Source: Candidatus Cryptobacteroides intestinipullorum
GTDB taxonomy: Bacteria; Bacteroidota; Bacteroidia; Bacteroidales; UBA932
Reading direction: 5' to 3'
Length of the DNA stretch: 32,891 bases
Assembly: GCA_018711225.1 (NCBI GenBank)
Contig: DVIP01000090.1
Coordinates: 1 to 32,891, forward strand
Part shown: positions 16,146-24,287 of the stretch, in pieces
Layout: every line of letters begins with the position of its first letter
How positions within the stretch are numbered: position 1 is the first letter of the stretch
The notes under the pieces: generated by a model
The model's input: the letters and a program-made list of their open reading frames with translations, nothing else
What the model was told of the DNA's origin: nothing
Database searches by the model: none
Made by a program: the position numbers and the translations under genes

Positions 16146-17378
16146 CTATTCCAGGGATTTGAGCTTCCGGTACAGCGTCCTTTCGGAAATGCCGAGTTCT
16201 TCCGCCGCCAGTTTCCTGTTCCCCTTGTACTTGTCAAGCGCCCTCTTTATCAGTTCCAGTTCGGTCTTTTCTATGGAAAGATTGTCCGGGGACTCTCTTG
16301 TCACATTGACCGCGGTCTGCTCTTCCGGTTCAGGATTCTCCTTGAACACTTCTCCGGCATGCTGGTCATCCGGGGCCTCCCGGCGGATGCAGGTTTCGGG
16401 AATCGCCGCCCCGGCCGGCATCGTCTGTCCGCCTCCCGATATTATCGACTTGAGATAGTCCACATCCTGCCTCAGCTGGTATATTGTCCTGACAATCATT
16501 TCCCTTTCCGATGAAGAGAACGCGCTGTCAGCGGCATCTGCCTTGGCCGGAAGTAGGTTCGGGTCGTCTTTCGGGAGATATTTCCCGAGTGTCGCGGCAT
16601 TTATTTCGCGGCGCTCGCTTCCCGGAGCGGACTTTACGGACTCTATGGCGGACACCGTCTCGGCGACATTCTTGAGCTGTCTGATGTTGCCCGGCCAACG
16701 GTAGGTTTTCAGTAGGGTCACGGCATCTTCCGTCAGGGAAATTTTCGCGATATTGTATCTGGCCGCGAAATCCGAGGCGAATTTGCGGAACAGCAGATGT
16801 ATGTCATCCTTGCGCTCCCTCAGGGCAGGCATCAGTATGGACACCGCATTCAGACGGTAATACAGGTCTTCGCGGAATTTGCCCCTCGACACGGCGTAGC
16901 GGAGATTCACATTCGTGGCCGCAACGACTCTGACATCCGTCTTCAGGACCTTCGAAGAGCCCACGCGGATGAACTCCCCCGACTGGAGTACTCTCAGAAG
17001 TTTGGCCTGGGATGGAAGCGGAAGTTCCCCCACCTCGTCAAGGAAAAGTGTACCTCCGTCAGCCTCTTCGAAATAGCCCCGGCGCATTTCGTTGGCGCCT
17101 GTGAACGAACCCTTTTCGTGTCCGAACAGTTCCGAGTCGATAGTGCCTTCCGGAATGGCCCCGCAGTTTATCGCGAAATACTTGCCTGTCCTGCGCAGAC
17201 TGTTCTGATGGATAATCTTCGGGATATTTTCCTTTCCCACCCCGCTTTCCCCGCTTATCAGCACGGTAAGGTCGGTAGGGGCTACAGCTACGGCTATCTC
17301 CAGGGCCCTGTTCAGAGCAGGGTCATTGCCTATTATATCGAATTTGTTTTTCAGATTCTGTAGTTCCTGAGCTGTCAT
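16146..17378 (-). CDS. Sigma-54 activator (enhancer-binding protein) without a sensor domain
   Basis: A 410-residue transcription activator for RpoN promoters. The AAA+ domain comes first: P-loop GESGVGKE (43-50), the sigma-54 contact loop GSFTGA (90-95, variant of GAFTGA), Walker B LFLDE (111-115) and the VAATN sensor. A low-complexity linker (about 255-365) leads to a Fis-type helix-turn-helix (KGNRKLAAEELGISERTLYRKLKSLE). There is no N-terminal receiver, GAF or PAS domain, so activity may be set by partner proteins, as in PspF. The start was moved in to MTAQELQNLKNKF, since the preceding 53 codons lie upstream of the predicted promoter and do not resemble protein. It heads the lptE-TPR-secG operon, suggesting it may respond to envelope state. 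Confidence 0.92.
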   Translation of the reverse strand: MTAQELQNLKNKFDIIGNDPALNRALEIAVAVAPTDLTVLISGESGVGKENIPKIIHQNSLRRTGKYFAINCGAIPEGTIDSELFGHEKGSFTGANEMRRGYFEEADGGTLFLDEVGELPLPSQAKLLRVLQSGEFIRVGSSKVLKTDVRVVAATNVNLRYAVSRGKFREDLYYRLNAVSILMPALRERKDDIHLLFRKFASDFAARYNIAKISLTEDAVTLLKTYRWPGNIRQLKNVAETVSAIESVKSAPGSERREINAATLGKYLPKDDPNLLPAKADAADSAFSSSEREMIVRTIYQLRQDVDYLKSIISGGGQTMPAGAAIPETCIRREAPDDQHAGEVFKENPEPEEQTAVNVTRESPDNLSIEKTELELIKRALDKYKGNRKLAAEELGISERTLYRKLKSLE

Positions 17379-17384
17379 AGTGCA

Positions 17385-17392
17385 CAAAGATA
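17385..17392 (-). promoter_or_regulatory. -7 element of the sigma-54 activator operon
   Basis: Reads TATCTTTG on the minus strand, an exact TAnnTTTG. Its 3' end lies only six bases before the ATG at 17378, so the transcript would have almost no leader. A TTTC 22 bases upstream is a poor -33 element. Confidence 0.5.
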
Positions 17393-17464
17393 CTAAAAGA
17401 GCCGAATTTCTGAAGAAAGTGGGGATTTTTTTTCTCCGCCTGGTAAAACAATCGCGATAATTGT

Positions 17465-17472
17465 TATATTTG
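17465..17472 (+). promoter_or_regulatory. -7 element of the TPR/OmpA-like lipoprotein gene
   Basis: TATATTTG is an exact TAnnTTTG and would start transcription near 17478, giving a leader of about 58 bases. The -33 region has no perfect TTTG at the expected distance. It diverges from the promoter of the sigma-54 activator about 75 bases away. Confidence 0.6.
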
Positions 17473-17536
17473 TCAAAAATATGCTTTGTTTGATAGCAGA
17501 ACCGGAATTTTAACAAACCATTAAATAAGAGACACA

Positions 17537-19177
17537 ATGAAAAAAAGTTTCAAAATCCTTTCTTCTGCCGTGTTGGGACTTGCTGCCGTAGCCTGCAGCT
17601 CTCCTGAGAAAATGGCGGAAATGGCCGAGAGCGTAAGCGTCCAGTGCGATCCTGCGGTTCTCGAAGTTGTCGCAAACAACATAAATGCTACGGTCTCAGT
17701 GACTTATCCTGCTGATTATTTCCATTCAAAGGCCATTCTTGAAGTGACTCCTGTCCTCGTATATGAGGGAGGTGAAGTGGAAATGGCACCTTTCACATAT
17801 CAGGGCGAAGATGTAAAGGATAACTATAAAGTCATTTCTTCTGACGGTTCTACAGTGACCGAGAAGGTAAGTTTCGAATATGTTCCGGGCATGGAAAAGA
17901 GCTATCTTGAGCTCCGCGGCGTGGTGAAATACAAGAAAAAAGTCATCGAAATGCCTGCAAAGAAGGCAGCTGACGGTGCCAACACCACATATATGCTCGT
18001 AGACAAGAGCGGCAAGCTTGACTACAAGGCTGACAATTACCAGGAAATCATCAAGCAGACTGCCGAAGGACAGATTCTCTATACAATAAACAGTTCATAC
18101 GTCAGAGGAAGCCAGCTCAAGTCCGAGTCCATCAAGGCTTTCCAGGCCGCACTCGATGAAATCAAGGCAAACGAGCGCAAGGATATCGTGAACACCGACA
18201 TCATAGCCTATGCTTCACCTGACGGCGGCGAGGAACTCAACGCAAAGCTTTCTGACAAGCGTTCAGAGACTGCAGAGAAGGCTTTCGGCAAAGTCACCAA
18301 GGGCCATGAGGTAGAGGCTCCTGTAAACGTGACAAGCGTAGGACAGGACTGGGAAGGCTTCAAGGAGCTTGTTTCCGAGTCAGACATCGAGGACAAGGAT
18401 CTGATTATCCGTGTACTTTCAATGTACAGCGATCCGGAAGTCCGCGAAAAGGAAATCAAGAACATGTCCGCAGTATACCAGTCCCTGAAGAAGGAGATCC
18501 TTCCTGAACTCCGCCGCGCAAGATTCATCGCAAACGTGGAATTTACCAACTATTCAAACGAGGAACTCCTTGCCCTGATAGACGAGAACATCGACATTCT
18601 TGACGAAGAGGCACTTCTCCGCGCCGCTTCAGTAGTCAAGGACAATGCTTCCAAGATTGAAATCTACAAGAAAGCCATCGAAAAGTACAGCAGCGCACGC
18701 GCTCAGTACAACCTCGGCGTAGCTTACATATACTCCAACGATCTGGCCAACGCCAAGACTGCACTTGCCAAGGCAGCAAAGGATGCTGACTGGCAGAACG
18801 CAATGGGTGTGATAGCACTCAGGGAAGGCGACAATGCTTCTGCAGCCAAATATTTCGCAGCTTCAGGCAATGCCACTTCAAAGGAGAACGCCGCTGTCCT
18901 CGATATTCTTGACGGCAAGTATGCAGATGCCGCAGCCAAGCTTGCTTCTGCAGACAACTGCTGCAACAAGACTCTTGCATACATCCTTACAGACCAGCTT
19001 GACAAGGCTTCCTCTTCAGCTACATGCGCATGCGCCAAGACTTCTTACCTGAAGGCTGTCATCGCCGCCCGCCAGGGCAAGGCTGACGATGTAAAGAAGT
19101 ACATCGGCGAAGCCAGCAAGGACAAGGATCTCGCAGAGAGAGCTACCAAGGATATCGAATTTGCACAGTACAGGTAA
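17537..19177 (+). CDS. TPR-containing lipoprotein with an OmpA-like segment
   Basis: A 546-residue exported lipoprotein with a signal peptide ending LAAVAC (lipobox, Cys20). The N-terminal third is beta-rich. A central region (about residues 205-300) contains YASPDGGEELNAKLSDKRSETAEKA, which resembles the peptidoglycan-binding loop and helix of OmpA-like domains. From about residue 335 the chain is helical and Ala-rich, with TPR-like pairs (YNLGVAYIYSNDLANAKTALAKAAKD). The family is common in Bacteroidales envelopes and may tether outer membrane and cell wall; this role is inferred. The C-terminal part has a cluster of cysteines (DNCCNK, TCACAK), odd for an exported protein. It has a good -7 element upstream and a strong terminator 25 bases downstream, so it appears monocistronic and well expressed. 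Confidence 0.82.
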   Translation: MKKSFKILSSAVLGLAAVACSSPEKMAEMAESVSVQCDPAVLEVVANNINATVSVTYPADYFHSKAILEVTPVLVYEGGEVEMAPFTYQGEDVKDNYKVISSDGSTVTEKVSFEYVPGMEKSYLELRGVVKYKKKVIEMPAKKAADGANTTYMLVDKSGKLDYKADNYQEIIKQTAEGQILYTINSSYVRGSQLKSESIKAFQAALDEIKANERKDIVNTDIIAYASPDGGEELNAKLSDKRSETAEKAFGKVTKGHEVEAPVNVTSVGQDWEGFKELVSESDIEDKDLIIRVLSMYSDPEVREKEIKNMSAVYQSLKKEILPELRRARFIANVEFTNYSNEELLALIDENIDILDEEALLRAASVVKDNASKIEIYKKAIEKYSSARAQYNLGVAYIYSNDLANAKTALAKAAKDADWQNAMGVIALREGDNASAAKYFAASGNATSKENAAVLDILDGKYADAAAKLASADNCCNKTLAYILTDQLDKASSSATCACAKTSYLKAVIAARQGKADDVKKYIGEASKDKDLAERATKDIEFAQYR

Positions 19178-19201
19178 TTCGACAGACCCTTAGTCAGAGT
19201 G

Positions 19202-19238
19202 AAAAAACCGGCCCTGAGAAATTGGGACCGGTTTTTTT
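19202..19238 (+). terminator. Intrinsic terminator of the TPR/OmpA-like lipoprotein gene
   Basis: AAAAAACCGG (19202-19211) pairs with CCGGTTTTTT (19228-19237), with CCC/GGG pairing inside past a one-base bulge, and ends in a seven-T run. Confidence 0.88.
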
Positions 19239-19326
19239 GGAAAATTACCGGCATACGTGCACACCGGTAAGATTATTGCCAGTATGGCTGCCTATCTGAA
19301 CATTTAATTTATAAGACGGACTTTAT

Positions 19327-21618
19327 ATGAGTAATATTACAAAAGAAGAGGCTCTTCTCTACCATTCGCAGGGAAAGCCCGGGAAAATAGAAGTCATTCC
19401 TACCAAGCCACACAGTACACAGAGGGATCTTTCTCTGGCCTATTCGCCGGGAGTGGCGGAACCGTGCCTGGAGATAGAAAAGAATCCGCATGATGCGTAC
19501 AAATACACCGACAAGGGAAACCTTGTAGCCGTGATTTCGAACGGTACTGCAGTTCTGGGACTCGGTGACATAGGCGCACTCAGCGGTAAGCCGGTGATGG
19601 AAGGGAAAGCCCTGCTTTTCAAGATTTATGCGGGTATAGACGTATTCGATATCGAAGTGGACGAAAAGGACCCGGACAAATTCATCGAGGCGGTAAAGGC
19701 CATAGCGCCGACTTTCGGAGGTATAAATCTGGAAGACATCAAGGCTCCGGAATGTTTCGAAATCGAAAAAAGGCTTAAGGAAGAGCTGGATATTCCAGTC
19801 ATGCACGACGACCAGCACGGGACGGCAATAATCTCCAGCGCAGGTCTTCTCAACGCCCTGGAAGTGGCGGGAAAGAAGATCGGAGACGTCAAGATTGTGG
19901 TGAACGGGGCAGGAGCCTCAGCCATTTCCTGCACAAGCCTGTATGTGGCCCTCGGTGCTAAAAAGGAAAACATCATCATGCTCGACAGCAAGGGTGTGAT
20001 TACTTCCGACAGGCCCAACCTTACCGAGCAGAAAAAACTCTTCGCCACAGACAGAAGGGACGTGCACACTCTGGCTGAAGCGATAAAGGGCGCCGATGTT
20101 TTCCTGGGACTGTCCAAAGGGAACGTCCTGACCCAGGATATGGTGCGCAGCATGGCGAAATCCCCTATCGTCTTCGCTCTTGCGAACCCGGTACCGGAAA
20201 TCAGCTACGAAGATGCCAAGGCTTCCAGGGATGACGTGCTCATTTCCACAGGAAGGTCCGACTATCCGAACCAGATAAACAATGTCATCGGTTTCCCGTA
20301 CATTTTCCGCGGAGCCCTGGACGTAAATGCCTCCGCCATCAACGAGGAAATGAAACTCGCAGCCGTACATGCCATCGCCGAGCTGGCGAAAAAGCCTGTA
20401 CCGGATATTGTAAACGAGGCTTACAAGGTAAACAATTTCACTTTCGGACCGGATTACTTCATTCCTAAGCCTGTGGATCCGCGTCTTATCACGGATGTAT
20501 CCATCGCTGTAGCCAAGGCTGCCATGGCTTCCGGTGTGGCCAGGAAGGAAATAACCGACTGGGATGCATACCGCGAGCATCTGAAAGAGCTGATGGGATT
20601 CGAATCCGAGTTCATACGCCAGCTTTACACTACGGCCCGCACGGACCCTCAGAGAGTCGTTTTCGCCGAAGGCAACCATCCGAACATGATCAAGGCTGCC
20701 GTAGAGGCACGCGCCGAAGGCATCTGCCATCCTATCCTTCTCGGAAATGACGAAAGGATAGCCAAGACTGCGCAGAAGCTCAAGCTCAGTCTTGAAGGCG
20801 TGGAAATCATAAATCTGAGACACGACAACGAGGCCGCAAGACGGGAAAAATATGCACGCATACTTTCCAAAAAGAGGGCGCGTGAAGGCGCGACATACGA
20901 CGAGGCCTGCGACAAGATGTTCGAGCCGAACTATTTCGGCATGATGATGGTCGAGACAGGCGATGCGGATGCATTCATCACGGGAACATATACGAAGTAC
21001 AGCAACACCATAAAGGTAGCCAAGGAAGTCATCGGGATAAGGCCCGGACTGGAGCATTTCGGAACCATGCATATCGTGAATTCCAAGAAGGGTACATATT
21101 TCATAGCCGATACGCTTATCAACAGGCATCCGGACACGAAGACATTGATTGATATAGCCCTCCTGGCCGACCATACCGTGAAATTTTTCAACCATGAACC
21201 GGTAATGGCGATGGTGTCGTACTCGAATTTCGGTGCTGATACGGAAGGCAGTCCGAAGACAGTTCACCAGGCCGTGGACTACATACAGGAAAATTATCCT
21301 GATATCATAATCGACGGCGAAATGCAGGTGAATTTCGCGCTTGACGACCAGCTGCGCGACCGCAAGTTCCCTTTCAACAAATTGAGAGGCAAAAATGTGA
21401 ACACCCTGCTGTTCCCTAACCTGAGTTCGGCAAACTCGGCATACAAGCTGATTCAGGCCATGAGTGATGCGGAACTGATAGGCCCGATACAGATGGGGCT
21501 TAACAAGCCTGTCCATTTCACCGATATCGAAAGTGCCGTACGTGACATAGTCAATATTACGGCAGTAGCGGTTATTGATGCGATTGTAGCCAAGAAAATG
21601 GAAAAAGGAGACTGCTGA
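19327..21618 (+). CDS. maeB: NADP-dependent malic enzyme with phosphotransacetylase-like domain
   Basis: A 763-residue cytoplasmic enzyme that decarboxylates malate to pyruvate with reduction of NADP+. The malic domain is N-terminal (YSPGVAEPCLEIEK, then GLGDIGALSGKPVMEGKALLFK and the metal site VMHDDQHGTA). The nucleotide-binding domain has VNGAGASAIS (about 192-201). From about residue 430 a phosphate-acetyltransferase-like domain follows (RVVFAEGNHPNMIKAA, ending LNKPVHFTDIESAVRDIVNI). In this family that domain is mainly regulatory, binding acetyl-CoA. The length matches MaeB-type fusions. It stands alone, between the terminator at 19202 and the one at 21640. I found no exact TAnnTTTG in its upstream gap. 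The preceding gene is unrelated in function. Confidence 0.96.
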   Translation: MSNITKEEALLYHSQGKPGKIEVIPTKPHSTQRDLSLAYSPGVAEPCLEIEKNPHDAYKYTDKGNLVAVISNGTAVLGLGDIGALSGKPVMEGKALLFKIYAGIDVFDIEVDEKDPDKFIEAVKAIAPTFGGINLEDIKAPECFEIEKRLKEELDIPVMHDDQHGTAIISSAGLLNALEVAGKKIGDVKIVVNGAGASAISCTSLYVALGAKKENIIMLDSKGVITSDRPNLTEQKKLFATDRRDVHTLAEAIKGADVFLGLSKGNVLTQDMVRSMAKSPIVFALANPVPEISYEDAKASRDDVLISTGRSDYPNQINNVIGFPYIFRGALDVNASAINEEMKLAAVHAIAELAKKPVPDIVNEAYKVNNFTFGPDYFIPKPVDPRLITDVSIAVAKAAMASGVARKEITDWDAYREHLKELMGFESEFIRQLYTTARTDPQRVVFAEGNHPNMIKAAVEARAEGICHPILLGNDERIAKTAQKLKLSLEGVEIINLRHDNEAARREKYARILSKKRAREGATYDEACDKMFEPNYFGMMMVETGDADAFITGTYTKYSNTIKVAKEVIGIRPGLEHFGTMHIVNSKKGTYFIADTLINRHPDTKTLIDIALLADHTVKFFNHEPVMAMVSYSNFGADTEGSPKTVHQAVDYIQENYPDIIIDGEMQVNFALDDQLRDRKFPFNKLRGKNVNTLLFPNLSSANSAYKLIQAMSDAELIGPIQMGLNKPVHFTDIESAVRDIVNITAVAVIDAIVAKKMEKGDC

Positions 21619-21639
21619 CAGCAGCCGGCTCCTGAAAAC

Positions 21640-21676
21640 AACGGCCCGGAAGGTTATTCTCCGGGCCGTTATTTTA
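21640..21676 (+). terminator. Intrinsic terminator of maeB
   Basis: AACGGCCCGG (21640-21649) pairs perfectly with CCGGGCCGTT (21661-21670), followed by ATTTTAAT. It lies 21 bases after the maeB stop. Confidence 0.85.
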
Positions 21677-21680
21677 ATCC

Positions 21681-21755
21681 TTTATCATTCAACCGAACAA
21701 TTCATCGTTCAACCGAGTAGTTCATCGTTCAACCGAGCAATTCATCGTTCAACCG
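21681..21755. repeat. 20-bp tandem repeat, 3.75 copies
   Basis: Units of the form TTCATCGTTCAACCGAGCAA begin at 21681, 21701, 21721 and 21741. They are nearly identical; the first has two changes at the left (TTTATCA). The last unit merges into the palindrome at 21751 through the shared AACCG. Confidence 0.85.
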
Positions 21756-21805
21756 GATTTGCAATCCGGTTGTTTGTTTATTCCGGCAGATTGCAAATCT
21801 GCCGG
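21751..21805. repeat. Two palindromes with GATT/AATC core
   Basis: The first (21751-21771) has perfect arms AACCGGATT and AATCCGGTT around TGC. The second (21783-21805) has perfect arms CCGGCAGATT and AATCTGCCGG around GCA, the opposite orientation of the centre. They belong to the same family as those at 1569, 1601, 3041 and 12190. Confidence 0.85.
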
Positions 21806-21920
21806 TACGAAACTTCCGGACATCCGCCCGAACTCGCAATCGCGATCTTCTTTCGCAGTCCCCTCAGTCGGCCATGCCGACAGCTCCCTCGGGGAGCGGG
21901 CCGCTCGTTCTTCGTCCCGT

Positions 21921-21956
21921 TTGAAACAAAAAAAGCAGGCCATAAATGACCTGCTT
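21921..21956 (-). terminator. Second copy of the tRNA-Gly terminator
   Basis: AAGCAGG (21933-21939) and CCTGCTT (21950-21956) form the stem; the minus-strand U-run lies beyond it. It duplicates the terminator directly behind the tRNA and would act as a backup. Confidence 0.7.
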
Positions 21957-22078
21957 CCTGAGCGGAAAACGAGACTCGAGCCCGCGGACGCGGGCTATCG
22001 CGATCTCCTTTCGTAGTCCCCTCAGTCGGCCATGCCGACAGCTCCCTCAGGGAGCGGGCCGCTCGTTCTTCGTCCCGT

Positions 22079-22113
22079 TTAAAACAAAAAAGCAGGCCAT
22101 AAATGACCTGCTT
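22079..22113 (-). terminator. Intrinsic terminator of tRNA-Gly
   Basis: On the minus strand AAGCAGG pairs with CCTGCTT (22090-22096 and 22107-22113), then a TTTTTTGTTTT run. It begins five bases beyond the tRNA 3' end. Confidence 0.85.
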
Positions 22114-22117
22114 CCTG

Positions 22118-22190
<73 letters not shown>

Positions 22191-22243
22191 AGATTTTCTA
22201 TAAAGAACTCATTCCTCACATTGATTTCTCATGTTTGGGATTG

Positions 22244-22274
22244 CAAAGATAGGCATAAAATTCAATTCTGCAAA
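22244..22274 (-). promoter_or_regulatory. Promoter of tRNA-Gly
   Basis: On the minus strand TTTG (22271-22274), a 19-base spacer and TATCTTTG (22244-22251) match the Bacteroidetes consensus TTTG-N19-TAnnTTTG exactly. The precursor would carry about 45 bases of 5' leader for RNase P removal. Confidence 0.85.
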
Positions 22275-22339
22275 TTTTTTCTGACAGTATGATTATTTTA
22301 TTGCCTTTTGCGGGAATTTTCAAGAACGCGCAGCGGAAA

Positions 22340-22669
22340 TTATTGCTTCGGGACCACGGCCAGAAATTCCAGGTCGGCATCAGAGTCATTGATCAGACTG
22401 TGGGTATGACCTTCCGGACAATAATGACAGATACCTTCTCTGACCGGGGATTTCTCTCCGTCGAAAATCACATGGCCGCATCCGGAAGTGATGAAAATAA
22501 CCTCACAACTGCCCTCATGCGTGTGCATACCTATCGACGCCCCCGGAATCAGACAGCCCTTCATTATCCTGTTCGTCCCGTCGAAAAACATCTTTGCCCG
22601 CAATTCCTTCTCCCCTCCCTTGAAATTCGGAATTACGGAAAGTTCAATATCAGAAAAATCCATGTTCAT
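22340..22669 (-). CDS. Small cupin-domain protein
   Basis: A 109-residue single-domain cupin, cytoplasmic. Motif 1 (HTHEGSCE, with His49, His51 and Glu56) and motif 2 (CPEGHTH, His88 or His90) give a likely divalent-metal site. Small cupins of this kind act as isomerases, dioxygenases or ligand sensors, and the sequence does not say which. The repeated cysteines (Cys39, 55, 64, 81, 84) are more than usual. It is 46 bases after pheS on the same strand and may be co-transcribed, though no functional link is evident. An alternative start two codons later (MDFSDIEL) is equally plausible. Confidence 0.82.
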   Translation of the reverse strand: MNMDFSDIELSVIPNFKGGEKELRAKMFFDGTNRIMKGCLIPGASIGMHTHEGSCEVIFITSGCGHVIFDGEKSPVREGICHYCPEGHTHSLINDSDADLEFLAVVPKQ

Positions 22670-22715
22670 CTCACCGGAAATTAACTGCTACATAAACCAG
22701 CATCGCACCTCCGTA

Positions 22716-23738
22716 TCAAATCGAAGTCTCGAACTCGCGGAGGAAGCGGAGATCATTCTCGAAATAATTCCTCAAATCCTTGACCTGCCATTTGAGCATC
22801 GCGATACGCTCAATACCCATTCCGAAAGCGAATCCGCTGTACACCTTGCTGTCAATCCCCGAAGCCTCCAGCACATTCGGGTCCACCATGCCGCAGCCCA
22901 TGATTTCAAGCCAGCCTGTCCCCTTGCAGATGTTGCAACCCTTTCCGTGGCAGATATTGCAGCTCACATCCACTTCCGCAGAAGGCTCGGTGAACGGGAA
23001 ATACGACGGGCGGAGCCTTATGCGCGCATCTGCCCCGAACATCTCCCGGACGAAAAGCAGAATCGCCTGCTTCAAATCCGCAAAAGTCACGTTCTTGTCT
23101 ATGTACAAGCCCTCCACCTGATGGAAAATACAGTGTGCACGCGCTGAAATGGCCTCATTTCTGAACACCCTTCCAGGACATACGATCCTGATAGGAAGAG
23201 GAAGTTTCTCCATGGCCCGTACCTGGACAGACGAAGTATGTGTCCTGAGCAATATGGAATTGGCCCCTGATGAAATGAAGAAAGTATCCTGCATATCTCT
23301 GGCAGGATGTTCCGGAGGGAAGTTCAAAGCCTCGAACACATGCCAGTCATCCTCTATCTCCGGACCTTCAGCCACATCATAACCGAATTTGCGGAATATC
23401 TCCACGATTTCCTCCCGGACGATAGATACGGGATGACGAGACCCCAGCCTGAAAGGATCACCTGGCTTGCTGAGATCTTCCGATGTCCCGGAAACATTGT
23501 TTTCCTGGAGGGAATCCCGCATCTGGGCAATTTTCGCCACGGCAGCATTCTTCAGCTGGTTCAGTTTCTGTCCGAACTCCCGCTTCTGGTCAGACGCCAC
23601 TGTCCTGAACTCGTCGAACAGTCTGGTTATCTCGCCCTTTTTTCCGAGAAGACGGACCCTCGCCTCCTCTATTTCGCTTTCGCTTTTGCAAGCCAGAGAT
23701 TCAATCTCCGCAAGAACCGCTTCTATCTTTTCTTTCAT
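22716..23738 (-). CDS. pheS: Phenylalanine-tRNA ligase alpha subunit
   Basis: A 340-residue cytoplasmic class II synthetase subunit that charges tRNA-Phe with PheT. An N-terminal coiled coil (about 1-85, KEKIEAVLAEIESL to NAAVAKIAQM) binds tRNA. The catalytic core has DTFFISSGANSILLRTHTSSVQVRAM and motif 2 FRNEAISARAHCIFHQVEG. Near residues 257-273 it has a Cys-rich loop, CNICHGKGCNICKGTGW, that may bind zinc; E. coli PheS lacks these cysteines, but they occur in some bacterial lineages. Motif 3 is FAFGMGIERIAML. The start was moved in 15 codons to MKEKIEAVL, the family N-terminus. pheT is not adjacent, which is common in Bacteroidetes. Confidence 0.96.
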   Translation of the reverse strand: MKEKIEAVLAEIESLACKSESEIEEARVRLLGKKGEITRLFDEFRTVASDQKREFGQKLNQLKNAAVAKIAQMRDSLQENNVSGTSEDLSKPGDPFRLGSRHPVSIVREEIVEIFRKFGYDVAEGPEIEDDWHVFEALNFPPEHPARDMQDTFFISSGANSILLRTHTSSVQVRAMEKLPLPIRIVCPGRVFRNEAISARAHCIFHQVEGLYIDKNVTFADLKQAILLFVREMFGADARIRLRPSYFPFTEPSAEVDVSCNICHGKGCNICKGTGWLEIMGCGMVDPNVLEASGIDSKVYSGFAFGMGIERIAMLKWQVKDLRNYFENDLRFLREFETSI

Positions 23739-23804
23739 AACAATATATTTCAATCTTTCAGGCAACAGCGCCCAATTTAACAAATTTTTCCGACAATATC
23801 CCAG

Positions 23805-24284
23805 TCACAACTCCGCCGGATATCCGACAGCCACCACGCACAATATCCTCATTCCGTCCCTGACTCCGAGAAGGTTTTTCAGATAATCCTCAGCATTGCC
23901 TGCATCCGGATCTGAACTTACACGAGGCCGTCCGTTGACATGTACCCAGCAGCTGCCCAGTCCGAGTGCAGTAGCGGCCAGCTGCAGGAAAGTGGCTGAA
24001 ATGGCACAATTGTCCACCCACAGATCCGTCCTGGACTCATCGCCCAGAACCACAATCGCGGCAGGAGCGTCTTTCACGAAAGCGGAACCTCTGTCGCGCA
24101 TTTCAGAGATCGCGGCAATGGTATCCCTGTCCTCTATTATCATGAATGCGGAACTCCTGGTATTCTTGGATGACGGCGCTGTCTCCGCAGCCGATACCAT
24201 CCTGTCCAGCAATTCCCTTTCGACAGGCCTGTCAGCATATTTCCTGACACTGTGCCTTTTGGCTATCACTTCAAAAAAGTCCAT
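23805..24284 (-). CDS. Nitroreductase-family flavoprotein
   Basis: A 159-residue FMN-dependent oxidoreductase of the short nitroreductase type, probably a cytoplasmic dimer. The N-terminal RHSVRKYADRPVERELLDRMVSAAETAPSSKNTRSSAFMII holds the conserved Arg-Ser-x-Arg FMN-phosphate contact. The later AATALGLGSCWVHVNGRPR and the C-terminal RILCVVAVGYPAEL are typical. The physiological substrate is unknown. Its start lies three bases after the stop of the small secreted protein gene, so they are translationally close. pheS follows after 66 bases. Confidence 0.88.
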   Translation of the reverse strand: MDFFEVIAKRHSVRKYADRPVERELLDRMVSAAETAPSSKNTRSSAFMIIEDRDTIAAISEMRDRGSAFVKDAPAAIVVLGDESRTDLWVDNCAISATFLQLAATALGLGSCWVHVNGRPRVSSDPDAGNAEDYLKNLLGVRDGMRILCVVAVGYPAEL

Positions 24285-24287
24285 AGA

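Noticed and set aside
19918..21516. A 532-codon open frame opposite maeB
   Set aside because: Antisense shadow of a conserved enzyme, rich in His, Arg and Val runs typical of such shadows.
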